The position numbers and the translations under genes were made by a program. Shown in pieces: positions 44,883-54,192 of a stretch of 64,000 nt of DNA. A model generated the notes under the pieces. That model was given only the letters and a program-made list of their open reading frames with translations, was not told where the DNA came from and ran no database searches. The stretch covers positions 1 to 64,000 of the forward strand of contig NZ_FOCI01000017.1 of the NCBI RefSeq assembly GCF_900110065.1, written 5' to 3'. This DNA is from Loktanella fryxellensis. Lineage in GTDB: Bacteria; Pseudomonadota; Alphaproteobacteria; Rhodobacterales; Rhodobacteraceae. Position 1 is the stretch's first letter; each line of letters begins with the position of its first letter.

Positions 44883-46412
44883 ATGACACGACGTCCCACT
44901 TCACCGCACCGCCCCCTGTGGGGCGTCCTTGTATCCGTGCTGCTGATCGGGGTGTCGCTGTGGGTGCTGCAGGCGGCCCGCAGTGGTGTGGTGGTGACGA
45001 CGACATACCGCGGCGACACGCCGGTGACGACCTATGCCCTGCCCGGTGCCGACGGCCCGGTGGTGGTGGTGGCGCACGGCTTTGCCGGATCGCGGCAGAT
45101 GATGCAGGGCTATGCGTTGCCGCTGGCGCAGGCGGGCTACCGGGTTCATGCTTTCGACTTTCAGGGGCACGGTCGCAATTCCGTGCCGATGTCGGGCGAC
45201 GTGACGGCGGTGGACGGCACCACGGGTCTGCTGGTGGCACAGACCCGCGCCGTCATCGACGCGGTCGCGGACGGGGACGCGCCCGTGGCGCTGCTGGGTC
45301 ATTCGATGGCCACCGACGTGCTGGTACGGGCGGCCCAGGGGCGCGACGACGCAGGGCCGCTGGTGCTGATCTCGGCATTCTCTGGCGCCATCGACGCGCA
45401 GTTTCCGGCGAACCTGTTGCTGATCTCTGGCGCGTGGGAAGGGCCGTTGCGCCGCGCCGCACTGGATGCAGCGCGTCTGGTCGATCCAGGCGCCGCCGAG
45501 GACGAGACGGTCACGGCGCAGGCCACCACCCAAGGGGCGGTCGCACCGCCGTCCACGTCCCCCGACACCACGGCACAGGTGATCCGCCGCGCGCAGGTGG
45601 CCCCCTGGACCGAGCATGTGGCGGTGCTGCACAGCCGGGTCGGGCGCACGGCGGCGCTGGACTGGCTCGACGCCGCCTATGGCCGCACATCGGACGTGCC
45701 GATCAGGCCGACTGGCTGGGCGCTGCTGGGTGTGCTTGCCGGCATCGTGGGGCTTGGCGTCGCGTTGCTGCACTGCCTGCCCATGCGGGATGCGACACCG
45801 CGCCTGCCGCTGTCGCGGGCGCGTTTGGCACTTGTGACGGGCGTGCCGCTGCTGGTGGCCCCGCTGGTCGCCGTGCCGCTCGATCCCAGCGTGCTGCCGG
45901 TGCTGGTGGCCGATTACCTCGCCCTGCATCTGGCGATCTTCGGTGCCGTGCAACTGGCGCTGATCGCGTGGTGGCGGTGGCCTGTCGGACGCGTGGACGG
46001 GCGCGCGCTGCTGGTGCTGCTGGCGGTCAGTGCGGTCTTCGGTGCGGGGCTGGACCGCTATGGTGCGAACTTCTGGCCGACGCCGGGGCGCGGCTGGATC
46101 ATCGCGGCGCTGGCGCTGGGCACCCTGCCCGCCATGCTGGCGGATGCTGTGCTGACCCATGGCGCAAGTGTTTGGCGCCGCATTGTGCTCAGGGGCGGGT
46201 TCCTCGTCTCGCTGGCGCTGGCGGTGGCACTGAACCCCGGCGAGTTGTTCTTCCTCATCATCATAGCACCCGTGATCCTGCTGTTCTATGCGGTGTTCGG
46301 AACGCTGGGGCGCGCGGCGTCCGGCGCGGCAGGGCCGTTGGCACCGGGGATCGCGCTGGGTCTGGTGCTGGCCTGGGCGCTGGGGGTCAGCTTTCCACTG
46401 TTTCAGGCGTGA
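44883..46412 (+). CDS. Alpha/beta hydrolase with C-terminal multi-pass membrane domain
   Basis: 509 residues. One N-terminal transmembrane helix (about 13-31), then an alpha/beta hydrolase (~50-270) with the oxyanion motif AHGFAGS and nucleophile in LLGHSMATD, then about seven hydrophobic segments (~280-505) including ALNPGELFFLIII. The hydrolase should face the periplasm if the first helix is a signal anchor. I do not recognise the membrane half. The fusion suggests a membrane lipid or lipophilic ester substrate. It ends by overlapping the convergent ABC1 gene by 10 nt. Confidence 0.85.
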   Translation: MTRRPTSPHRPLWGVLVSVLLIGVSLWVLQAARSGVVVTTTYRGDTPVTTYALPGADGPVVVVAHGFAGSRQMMQGYALPLAQAGYRVHAFDFQGHGRNSVPMSGDVTAVDGTTGLLVAQTRAVIDAVADGDAPVALLGHSMATDVLVRAAQGRDDAGPLVLISAFSGAIDAQFPANLLLISGAWEGPLRRAALDAARLVDPGAAEDETVTAQATTQGAVAPPSTSPDTTAQVIRRAQVAPWTEHVAVLHSRVGRTAALDWLDAAYGRTSDVPIRPTGWALLGVLAGIVGLGVALLHCLPMRDATPRLPLSRARLALVTGVPLLVAPLVAVPLDPSVLPVLVADYLALHLAIFGAVQLALIAWWRWPVGRVDGRALLVLLAVSAVFGAGLDRYGANFWPTPGRGWIIAALALGTLPAMLADAVLTHGASVWRRIVLRGGFLVSLALAVALNPGELFFLIIIAPVILLFYAVFGTLGRAASGAAGPLAPGIALGLVLAWALGVSFPLFQA

Positions 46413-47734
46413 CCCAGATGGTCCGCCAGCAGGCCGTGCACGTCGACGCGCGCGCCCAGACGGGCGGCCAACAGGAACATCCCCGCCAGCTTGCGCTGCA
46501 CCAGAAGCACGGCGATGGGAACCGGCGGCGGGATGAAGCCGTCCTCGGCCAGTTGCATCCCCTGCGCCTGCAACCGGCGCGACAGGCTGGTGTCGGCGAA
46601 ATCGATGCCGGCCGGGTCGCGCAGGCGGGCAAAGACCTGCGCCATCATCACGGCGATCTGCGCGCGGTGCGCCACAGCGGCGTCGGGCGCGATGAAGCCG
46701 ATGCGTTCGACCATGACCATCGCCGCATCCATGTCGTCGGCCAGCCCCGCGCGCAGCAGATCGCGGTAGTGCTGCGCGGTGGTGGTGTCGATGTCGCCCG
46801 CAGCCCCGAAATCCAGCAGCACGACGCGGCCCGTGTCCGCCTGCCAGCGGTAGTTGGCAAAGTTCGGGTCGGTCTGCATCACGCCGAACGTCCACAGCTC
46901 GTCCAGCGTCAGGGCGATCAGGTCGCGGGCGATGCGGTCGCGCACGTCCTGCGCCTCGCTCACCGCCGCCTCGATCGGTTGCCCCGCCACATAGGTCATG
47001 GCGAGGACCTGCGGCGTGGACCAGTCGGGGCGCACCTGCGGGATGGCAAAGCCCGGCCTGTCGCCGATCAACGCGGCATAGCGCGTCATCTGCGCCGCCT
47101 CGCGGGCGTAGTCCGTCTCCTCGTGCAGCTGCCGGGCGGCGTCGGTCAGGTAAGGCGCGATGTCGAGGCCCTTTGGCAGCAGCCCCGTCATGCGGATCAG
47201 TGCGCCCACGTTGGCCACGTCGCTGTCGATGCTGCGGGCGACGCCGGGATACTGCACCTTGATCGCCAGATCCGTGCCGTCGCGCAGTTGCGCCCGGTGC
47301 ACCTGCCCGATGGACGCGCTGGCAATGGGGCGCACGTCGAAGTGGCGGAACTGCGACAACCACCCTTTCGGCCATTGGGCGTCCAGAACCTTGCGCAACT
47401 GCGCAGGCGGCATCGTGTCGGCGCTGTCGCGCAGGCGCGCCATGATCTGCGCAAGCTCCGGCGGCAGCACGTCGCCGGTGTCCATCGAGACCATCTGCCC
47501 GATCTTCATCGCCGCACCGCGCATCTTGGCCAACTGGTCGGCGATGCGGGTGATGTTGGCAGGCGTCAGCAGCAGGTCGCGCATCGCGGGACGCTGTCCG
47601 CGCCCCCACTGCCCGGCGCCGTCGCGCAGCATGGCCCCCGCCACACCGGCGGTCATGGCGCCGAGGCCCGCCAGACGCGTCAGGCGGGCGGTGGGGACGG
47701 CGATGGGACGGGGCGCGGTGGGGGCTTTGCTCAT
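46403..47734 (-). CDS. ABC1/UbiB-family atypical kinase-like protein
   Basis: 443 residues. The KxGQ motif in [11 protein letters not shown], the Ala-rich loop [11 protein letters not shown] (replacing a Gly-rich loop), the invariant Lys in LAIKVQYPG, and DFGAAGDI (metal-binding) mark the ABC1/ADCK/UbiB family. Members support ubiquinone synthesis or lipid homeostasis by ATP binding. This one is shorter than UbiB (~540 aa) and lacks the C-terminal membrane helices, so it is more like the AarF-domain/ADCK4-like group. No ubi gene is adjacent. Confidence 0.92.
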   Translation of the reverse strand: MSKAPTAPRPIAVPTARLTRLAGLGAMTAGVAGAMLRDGAGQWGRGQRPAMRDLLLTPANITRIADQLAKMRGAAMKIGQMVSMDTGDVLPPELAQIMARLRDSADTMPPAQLRKVLDAQWPKGWLSQFRHFDVRPIASASIGQVHRAQLRDGTDLAIKVQYPGVARSIDSDVANVGALIRMTGLLPKGLDIAPYLTDAARQLHEETDYAREAAQMTRYAALIGDRPGFAIPQVRPDWSTPQVLAMTYVAGQPIEAAVSEAQDVRDRIARDLIALTLDELWTFGVMQTDPNFANYRWQADTGRVVLLDFGAAGDIDTTTAQHYRDLLRAGLADDMDAAMVMVERIGFIAPDAAVAHRAQIAVMMAQVFARLRDPAGIDFADTSLSRRLQAQGMQLAEDGFIPPPVPIAVLLVQRKLAGMFLLAARLGARVDVHGLLADHLGHA

Positions 47735-47870
47735 GCCGCTCAGGTAGCGGTGTGTGACGGTGCGGCAACGCCGAAGGACAGTGCGCCGCAGGTTTCAGGC
47801 GTGACAATCGCGGATGCACGGTCCCGGCAGACCGGCTAGGACGGTTCTGCACCGATCCGGAACATGCCTC

Positions 47871-48755
47871 ATGACCACCCTCGCCGCCCCGCGCCCCCAT
47901 CCGCTGCTGTGGCCCCTGATGGCCGCAGCTCTCGTGCTGGGGTGGAGTTCGGGGTTCGTCGGCATCCGCTATGCCAGTCAGGATGCGGGCGTCGCGCTGC
48001 TGCTGTTCTGGCGGACGCTGTTGTCGGGACTGATCCTGCTGCCCTTTGCCCTGCTGATCGGGCCGCGGTTGCGCTGGCGCGGGGTGCGGGATCAGGCGCT
48101 GTTCGGTGTGGCGTCGGTGTTTTTGTATCTGGGCGGTTTCGCCCTCGCCATCGGGCAGCGGGTGCCGACCGGCCTCGTGGCACTGATCGCCGACCTGCTG
48201 CCGCTGGCGATGGTCGTCTTGGCGCAGCCGGTACTGGGCGAAAGGTTGCGCCCCCGACAGTGGCTGGGCACCGGGATCGCCGTGGCGGGGGTGCTGATCG
48301 TGACGGCGGACAGCCTGAGCGTCGGGTCGGCCCCACTGTGGGCCTATGCCCTGACCGTGGGGTCGATGGCGGTCTTTGCGGCGGCCAGCGTGGTGTTCCG
48401 TGCCCGGCGCACCGATCCGATGCCGGTGCATCAGGCGCTGTGCATCCACACGCTGACCGGGGCGGTGCTGTTCGGCCTGTGCGCGGCCACGCAGGGATCG
48501 CTGATGCCGCCGCTGACCCGGACGTTCGGCATCGGGATGGTGTGGCTGATCGGGCTCGGCACGTTCCTCGCCTACGGCGTCTATTACGGTGCCTTGCGGG
48601 TCTGGCCTGTGGCGCGGGTCAGCGCCGCGATCTATCTGTGCCCGCCGGTGACGATGGTCTGGGCCTGGGCCCTGTTCTCAGAGCCGCTGACCTGGGCGAT
48701 GGCGGTGGGCGTGGCGGTCACGCTGGTTGGCGTCTGGCTGTGCGTCAGGGATTAG
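47871..48755 (+). CDS. EamA/DMT-superfamily permease
   Basis: 294 residues with about ten transmembrane helices in two EamA repeats (approximately 8-135 and 150-290). GWSSGFVGIRYASQD and the second-repeat SEPLTWAMAVGVAVTLVGVWL are typical. Likely exports or imports a metabolite such as an amino acid. The ATG used gives the usual short N-terminus; the frame is open 57 nt upstream. Alone between an ABC1 gene and yceI; substrate unknown. Confidence 0.92.
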   Translation: MTTLAAPRPHPLLWPLMAAALVLGWSSGFVGIRYASQDAGVALLLFWRTLLSGLILLPFALLIGPRLRWRGVRDQALFGVASVFLYLGGFALAIGQRVPTGLVALIADLLPLAMVVLAQPVLGERLRPRQWLGTGIAVAGVLIVTADSLSVGSAPLWAYALTVGSMAVFAAASVVFRARRTDPMPVHQALCIHTLTGAVLFGLCAATQGSLMPPLTRTFGIGMVWLIGLGTFLAYGVYYGALRVWPVARVSAAIYLCPPVTMVWAWALFSEPLTWAMAVGVAVTLVGVWLCVRD

Positions 48756-48838
48756 CAGCGGGACTGCGTCGCTGCGCCGATGGGACTGCGCGCCGCGACG
48801 CGCTATGTATGCGTCCAGTCACATAGAGGAGCACCGTC

Positions 48839-49423
48839 ATGCACATCATCCCCGCCGCCGCCGCCTGCCTCGCTCTCGCCACCGCCGCCCATGCGGCCCC
48901 GGCCACCTTTGAGCTTGACCCCACCCACACCACCGTCGCCTTCCTTGTCGACCACGTCGGCTATGCGGCGACCCTCGGCCTCTTTGCTACCGTCGAAGGC
49001 AGCTTCGTCTATGACACCGAAACGCAGGCGCTGTCGGACGTGCGCGTCACTGTCAGCACCGACAGCGTCAACACGCTGAACGAGGCCCGCGACGAACACG
49101 TCCGCTCCGCCGATTTCCTGTCGGTCGCGGCGCATCCCGAGATGGTCTTCACCGCCAGCGAAGGCACGCCGACGGACGCCACCAGCGGCACCGTCACCGG
49201 CACGCTGACCCTGCTGGGGCAGGCACAGCCCCTGACCCTGGACGTGACCCTGAACAAGGCGGAAGCCTATCCCTTCGGCCATGGCCGCTTCACCCTCGGC
49301 CTCAGCGTGCGCGGCAGCCTCGACCGCAGCGCCTATGGCATGACCTATGGCGTGGCGGACGGTCTGGTCGGCGATACCGTCACGCTGATGATCGAGACGG
49401 AAGCGATGCAGATGACCGAATGA
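48839..49423 (+). CDS. YceI-family periplasmic protein
   Basis: 194 residues, signal peptide 1-19 (AHA-AP). The YceI lipocalin-like barrel is recognisable from FELDPTHTTVAFLVDHVGYA near the mature start and VRGSLDRSAYGMTYG near the end. Members bind polyisoprenoid or amide-like lipids. A GAGGAG ribosome site precedes ATG 48839. Monocistronic by position: convergent ABC permease downstream and 83 nt from the DMT gene. Confidence 0.94.
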   Translation: MHIIPAAAACLALATAAHAAPATFELDPTHTTVAFLVDHVGYAATLGLFATVEGSFVYDTETQALSDVRVTVSTDSVNTLNEARDEHVRSADFLSVAAHPEMVFTASEGTPTDATSGTVTGTLTLLGQAQPLTLDVTLNKAEAYPFGHGRFTLGLSVRGSLDRSAYGMTYGVADGLVGDTVTLMIETEAMQMTE

Positions 49424-49433
49424 CGATGGCTGT

Positions 49434-49455
49434 GGCGGGCGGACCTGCGCCCGCC
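49434..49455. terminator. Hairpin between yceI and the ABC permease
   Basis: GGCGGGCG, loop GACCTG, CGCCCGCC: perfect 8-bp stem in the 33-nt space between two convergent stop codons. It may act in both directions; no U-tract. Confidence 0.6.
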
Positions 49456-49456
49456 G

Positions 49457-50320
49457 CTACCCCTTGACCGCGCCCACCACGAGGGCGCTGACGATCATCC
49501 GCTGCAGCGCCACGAAGACCGCCACGGCGGGCAGCACCGCGACGATGCAGGCCGCCGCCAGCACCTGCGTCGTCGACGCACTGGTGGAGCCTGCGAAGTT
49601 GAAGATGGCCACCGAGATCGGCCAGTCGCCGTCGCGTTCCAGCAGGATGAACGGGATCAGGAACTGCGACCAGTTCGTCACCATCGCGAGGATGAAAGCC
49701 GATGCGATGCCCGGTCGCGCCAGCGGCAGCGTGATGCGCAGCAGCGTCGTCAGGCGTGACGCCCCGTCGATCGCCGCAGCCTCCTCCAGATCCTTGGGGA
49801 TCGCGTCGAAGGTCACCTTCAGCAGCCAGACTGCCAGCGGCATGCCCAGCGCGCCGTAGACCGCGATCACCGACAGGTCGCGGTTCAACAGATCCAACGC
49901 CACCATCCAGCGATACAGCGGCACGAGGATCACGAGCGGCGAGATCATCTGCACCGCGAGGATGCCCACGAGGATCGCGTTCTTGCCTTTGAAGTCCAGC
50001 CTTGATGCCGCATAGGCCGCCGGGATCGCCAGCAATACCGCAAGCGTGGCGCCCGCCGCCGACAGCTTCAGCCCGTTCCACAGGTAGGTCAGGAACGCCG
50101 GATCGGACAGGATCAGGGCGAAGTTGTCCAGCGTCGGCGCCTGCGGGATGAACCGCGCGGCGCCCAGATAGACCTCGGCGGGCGTGCGCACGGCGAGGCT
50201 GAGCAGCCACGCGAAGGGCAGCGCAAAGAACACGCCGAGCACACCGAGCAGCAGATAGGTCGCCACGTCGCCCCACCGGTCGCCCGTCATGCGGAGGCGT
50301 GACATCCGAAGACCGCTCAT
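49457..50320 (-). CDS. ABC sugar-type importer, permease 2 (MalG/UgpE family)
   Basis: 287 residues, six transmembrane segments. The EAA loop reads EEAAAIDGASRLTTLLRITLPLARPG, as in MalG-type carbohydrate importers, and contacts the ATPase. ATG 50320 overlaps the stop of permease 1 by 4 nt. Last gene of the minus-strand run that begins with the CDP-alcohol transferase at 55885. No ATPase gene follows, since the next gene is the convergent yceI. Confidence 0.93.
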   Translation of the reverse strand: MSGLRMSRLRMTGDRWGDVATYLLLGVLGVFFALPFAWLLSLAVRTPAEVYLGAARFIPQAPTLDNFALILSDPAFLTYLWNGLKLSAAGATLAVLLAIPAAYAASRLDFKGKNAILVGILAVQMISPLVILVPLYRWMVALDLLNRDLSVIAVYGALGMPLAVWLLKVTFDAIPKDLEEAAAIDGASRLTTLLRITLPLARPGIASAFILAMVTNWSQFLIPFILLERDGDWPISVAIFNFAGSTSASTTQVLAAACIVAVLPAVAVFVALQRMIVSALVVGAVKG

Positions 50321-51234
50321 GCCGCCGCCCTCTCTCGGCCCATGCCGCGCAGGACCACCAGCGCCAGCACCATGCTGATGCCGAACAAGAGCAGCGCCAG
50401 CACGCTGCCCCCCGCGAGGTCGAGGTTGTAGAACACGGTGTTGAAGGTGAAGAGCGCCAGCACCTCTGTCGCTCGGCCCGGACCGCCCCCCGTAAGGGCG
50501 AGGATGCTGTCGAAGGTGTTCAGCGTCTGCACCGCGATCAGGATGGTGTTCACCGCGATCAACCGCCGCAACAGCGGCAGCGTGATGTAACGGAACGTCT
50601 GCCACGGCGTCGCGGCGTCCAGTTCCGCCACCTCATAGAGCACCGGATCGATACCCTTGCGGCCCGCATAGAACACGATCATCGAAAACGCCGTGCCCTG
50701 CCACAGGTTCGCGATCATGGCGGACACCATCGCCATCTGCGGGTCCGACAGCCACGCCACCGGACCGATGCCGACCGAACCCAGCAGGCTGTTCAGCGTG
50801 CCGTAGGGTGCCTCGTCGAACAGCATCCCCCAGACCAGACCGTTGGCGATGCCCGGCACGACCCAGGCCGCCAGCACCAGCGTGCGGAACGCCGCCATGC
50901 CGGGCAAGCCGCGATCCTCGCCCCGGATGATGACCAGCGCGATCGCCAGCCCCATCAGTTGCAGGGCTGCGACGGTGATGCCGGTGAACACTGCCGTGGT
51001 CCCCAGCACCGACAGCAGCGCAGGGTCGGTCAGCGTGCCGCGCACCGCATCGGTGGTGACGCGCGTGGCGGGGGCCAGCAGGCTGGCATCGCTGAACGCC
51101 AGCCGGAACACGTCCAGCACGGGGATCGCATAGAACAGCGCCAGAACCGCGACCGCTGGGACCAGCCACGGCAACGGGTGGCCGTCGGCGGGGGCCGGGC
51201 CGCGGCTGTGGCGGGCGGGCGATGCGGCGGTCAC
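50317..51234 (-). CDS. ABC sugar-type importer, permease 1 (MalF/UgpA family)
   Basis: About 305 residues with six transmembrane segments and the EAA loop VAELDAATPWQTFRYITLPLL. The N-terminus is uncertain: I take GTG 51234, which starts VTAASPARH just before the first helix (LPWLVPAVAVLALFYAIPVL), because the open frame upstream is Arg/Pro-rich and overlaps the binding-protein gene. No clear ribosome site supports any candidate. It pairs with the permease at 49457-50320. Confidence 0.88.
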   Translation of the reverse strand: MTAASPARHSRGPAPADGHPLPWLVPAVAVLALFYAIPVLDVFRLAFSDASLLAPATRVTTDAVRGTLTDPALLSVLGTTAVFTGITVAALQLMGLAIALVIIRGEDRGLPGMAAFRTLVLAAWVVPGIANGLVWGMLFDEAPYGTLNSLLGSVGIGPVAWLSDPQMAMVSAMIANLWQGTAFSMIVFYAGRKGIDPVLYEVAELDAATPWQTFRYITLPLLRRLIAVNTILIAVQTLNTFDSILALTGGGPGRATEVLALFTFNTVFYNLDLAGGSVLALLLFGISMVLALVVLRGMGRERAAA

Positions 51235-51316
51235 GCGCGCACCGCCGACCACGCGACCACGGGGCGAGACGCGCACGCCCCGCCCGGTGTCGCCACGGAC
51301 CCGATCCCGTCCGCCG

Positions 51317-52606
51317 TCACTGGCGGGCGTAGGCCGCCTGCACGGCGGCGTCGGCGGTCTCCAGCGCCTCCTCCGGCGTGGCGGCACCGGACAGTACATC
51401 GCCGATCAGGATCTGGATCTGGTTCGAGATCTCGGGATAGATCGTGGCCCCCGGACGGGCCACGCCGTTCTGGAGCGCATCGGAGAACTGTGCATATTCC
51501 GGCCCGTCGTAGGTGTCGAACTGGTCATAGATCGCAGCCGACGTGGGCAGCAGACCTTGCGCCGCATTGCCCGCACCGGCGTAGATCTCCTTCACCATCT
51601 CGCCACACAGGCTCGCTTTTTCCGGATCGTCGGACAGGGCCGCGATGGACCAGCCACCGGTGCCCGTCGCGCGCATGTCCGCCGTGGGGCCGGGCAGTTC
51701 CGACACCTGCCAGTTGGCAAAGGTCGCCTCGTCCAGCGTGCCGCGCAGCTGGCCATATTGCCAGTTGCCGCCCACGAACATCGCAGCCGACCCTGCGGCG
51801 GCGGCGGCGTTGAAGGCGTCGTAGTCGGTGATCGAGGTGACGCGGGCGGGGGCCGCACCGCTGTCGACCAGATCCTGATAATAGGCGATGGCGCTCAGGA
51901 ACTTTTCACGGTTCTCGCCTTGCGCGAACACCGGACGCCCCTCCGCATCGACCAGTTCGCCGCCCTGCGCCCAAAAGTTCGCCATCCAGTCGAAGGCGGT
52001 CCCTTCCCAGCGGCCACCGTTGAACAGGATGCCTTCGCGGCCCTGCTCGACGGCGGCGAGGGCTGCGTTCTGCACCTCCTCCCACGTCTGTGGGGCGTCG
52101 GGGACAACGGTCGTGTCGCGGTAGAGGACGCGCAGGTCCGTGAACCACCACCACGCCAGCACGTTGCCGTCCGCATCGGTCACGGCGTCGCGCACGAAGG
52201 GAAACAGGTCCGCCACCTCGTCGTCCGAAAACACCCCGTTCATCGGTTTCAGCACGCCCGCGTCGATGAAGGTCGCAAGCTGGCTGCTGTCGATCATCGC
52301 GCAGTCCGGGCCGCGACCGGCCTGCGATTGCTGCAACAGACGGGCCTGTTCCTGACCGATGCTGGCGGTCTGCAACTGCGTCTCGATCTTCCAGTCGGGG
52401 CGGGCCGCGATGAAATCGCTGAACAGCCCCTCGAACGTCTCTTTCGTCGCGGGGTCCGAGGAATAGAGGTCATAGGCGGTCAGGCTGAAGGTCAGCGTGT
52501 TGGGCGCGTCCGCGAGCCCCACGCGGTTGCGCGCGATCAGCTCTTGCGCGGCCCCCAGCGATGGCAGGGCCGCGATGGCGGCGGTGGTCAGCAGAATGGC
52601 TCTCAT
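51317..52606 (-). CDS. ABC importer solute-binding protein (family 1)
   Basis: 429 residues, signal peptide 1 to about 20 (LGA-AQ). Family 1 extracellular binding protein of sugar or glycerol-phosphate importers: TWEEVQNAALA, WQVSELPGP and the GGW-rich cleft segments GTGGWSIAALS are typical. Ribosome site AGGAG before ATG 52606. It begins 20 nt after the LtaS-type gene, so it looks co-transcribed with the lipid genes upstream. Ligand unknown: a sugar or glycerophosphodiester would fit the family. Confidence 0.93.
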   Translation of the reverse strand: MRAILLTTAAIAALPSLGAAQELIARNRVGLADAPNTLTFSLTAYDLYSSDPATKETFEGLFSDFIAARPDWKIETQLQTASIGQEQARLLQQSQAGRGPDCAMIDSSQLATFIDAGVLKPMNGVFSDDEVADLFPFVRDAVTDADGNVLAWWWFTDLRVLYRDTTVVPDAPQTWEEVQNAALAAVEQGREGILFNGGRWEGTAFDWMANFWAQGGELVDAEGRPVFAQGENREKFLSAIAYYQDLVDSGAAPARVTSITDYDAFNAAAAAGSAAMFVGGNWQYGQLRGTLDEATFANWQVSELPGPTADMRATGTGGWSIAALSDDPEKASLCGEMVKEIYAGAGNAAQGLLPTSAAIYDQFDTYDGPEYAQFSDALQNGVARPGATIYPEISNQIQILIGDVLSGAATPEEALETADAAVQAAYARQ

Positions 52607-52626
52607 GGGGGTCTTCTCCTTGGGGG

Positions 52627-54192
52627 TCAGTCGGTGAGGGGTTGCTCGTAGATCGTGGTCAGCAGGCCGCGCATGGCGTCCATCGGCAGCACCGGTGCGT
52701 CGGCGGAAGGCACCATGCCGGGGGCAAAGGCGTCGGCGGGCAACCGGTCCAGCAGGCGCGGATCGGTGGCGATGATGTGCACGGGCACGTCGGGTGGGGC
52801 ATCCTGCCCGGCCAGCAGGGCGGCGGGTTGATGGTCGCCCAGCACGACGAACAGGGCGTCGTTGCCGCTCCGGGCGATGTATTGCCCCATCACTTCCAGC
52901 GCGTAATCCAGCGACAGGGCATACTGCTGCCGGATGCGGACGGGATCGGACCAGACCGCGCGGGGCGTGTCGCCGAACCGCTGCGTGCCGTCAAAGATCG
53001 CGCCGTCGCCCACATCCTCCCACGGCACGATAAAGGGCAGCGGCGTCCACGGTGCGTGGGACGTGATGAGGGCGACCTCGATCATCGCAGGCTTCCCGGT
53101 CTGGCGCAGTTTCATGTCCAGCGCCGACCATGTGTATTGGTCCGGCATCGTCACCCACTCGAACGGCTGTCCGCGATAATCCAGCCCCGCCGCATCCAGC
53201 GTCGTGTCATAGCCATACCACGCCGCCTCCGGCCAATGAAGCGTTATGGCGGGCATCGCCGCCCCGGTGGTCCAGCCAGCCGCCCCGAATAGGCGGTTGA
53301 GCGAGGCACGGTTCGACAGCATCAGGCGGTCATAGCGGATCTGGCTGTCCACCCACAAACCCGACAGCAGGGTGCCATGGCTCAGCCAGCTTTGCCCGCC
53401 ACGGGTGGGGGCCGCCAGCCAGCCGCTGTGCACGGACCAGCCCGCATCGCTCAGACGGTCCTGCACGGCGGACAGGCGCGGCGCGGACAGGGCCGCGAAC
53501 TCCGGGTCGTCGATGAACGACCGGCCATAGGATTCGACAAAGGCCACGATCACGTCGCGGCCCTGCAGCGCGGCGAAGGTGGGGGCGGGCACTGGATCCT
53601 CCGGCAGGGCGGCGGTAAAGACCGCGAGGCTCGCCACGCCGGTCTGGATGCGGTCGATCTGCTGCACGACAAGCGGCGTGGCCCACATGGACCGCAGGCC
53701 GGGTGTCACCGCCACCACCCCGGCAACCGCCAGCGGCAGGGCGACGGCGATAGCGCGCCCGCGCAGGCCGAACTCGCCCAGCCGGCCGAGGCTGACCCAC
53801 AGCAGGACCGCCACCAGCGCGAGCACCGTCACGGCACCGCCGACCGCCAGTGCCGCCACAGGCAATCCCACGCTGGCCGACAGCAGCGCCCAGCCCGACA
53901 CGAGCATGTGCAGATCGAGCAGCGGGTTGAACGCGCGGCTGAACGCCAGTTGCGTCCCCAGATCCGCCAGCTTCAACGCCTTCAACGCGACGACCGCCAT
54001 CACGACCAGCGCACGCACCGCGCGCCATGGTGCCACCACCAGCAGGCCCACGATCAGCGCCACCTCCCACACCGGGGTCAGCCAGCGGGACAGGGTCAGG
54101 CCCGCGGGGTGCGATGGCAGCACCAGCAGAACCTGCAACAGCAGCACGCCGAAGGCGGCGAAGACCACCGATTGCAGGCGGCGCGCCATCAT
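52627..54192 (-). CDS. LtaS-type membrane phosphotransferase/sulfatase-fold enzyme
   Basis: 521 residues: five hydrophobic segments (about 8-190) and a C-terminal alkaline-phosphatase-fold domain (~225-510) facing the periplasm. DVIVAFVESYGRSF begins the catalytic domain, RGGQSWLSHGTLLSG (around 280) sits where the nucleophile Ser/Thr is expected, and VVLGDHQPA provides metal-binding Asp/His. Such enzymes move phosphoglycerol or phosphoethanolamine from a phospholipid to a glycan, lipid or lipid A. ATG 54192 overlaps the flippase-like stop. The acceptor is unknown. Confidence 0.88.
   Translation of the reverse strand: MMARRLQSVVFAAFGVLLLQVLLVLPSHPAGLTLSRWLTPVWEVALIVGLLVVAPWRAVRALVVMAVVALKALKLADLGTQLAFSRAFNPLLDLHMLVSGWALLSASVGLPVAALAVGGAVTVLALVAVLLWVSLGRLGEFGLRGRAIAVALPLAVAGVVAVTPGLRSMWATPLVVQQIDRIQTGVASLAVFTAALPEDPVPAPTFAALQGRDVIVAFVESYGRSFIDDPEFAALSAPRLSAVQDRLSDAGWSVHSGWLAAPTRGGQSWLSHGTLLSGLWVDSQIRYDRLMLSNRASLNRLFGAAGWTTGAAMPAITLHWPEAAWYGYDTTLDAAGLDYRGQPFEWVTMPDQYTWSALDMKLRQTGKPAMIEVALITSHAPWTPLPFIVPWEDVGDGAIFDGTQRFGDTPRAVWSDPVRIRQQYALSLDYALEVMGQYIARSGNDALFVVLGDHQPAALLAGQDAPPDVPVHIIATDPRLLDRLPADAFAPGMVPSADAPVLPMDAMRGLLTTIYEQPLTD

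Noticed and set aside
44901-48449. A 1182-codon open frame on the minus strand
   Set aside because: It lies antisense to several well-supported genes, and its residues are Arg/His/Gln-rich with no domain. GC-rich codon bias of the real genes keeps this frame open.
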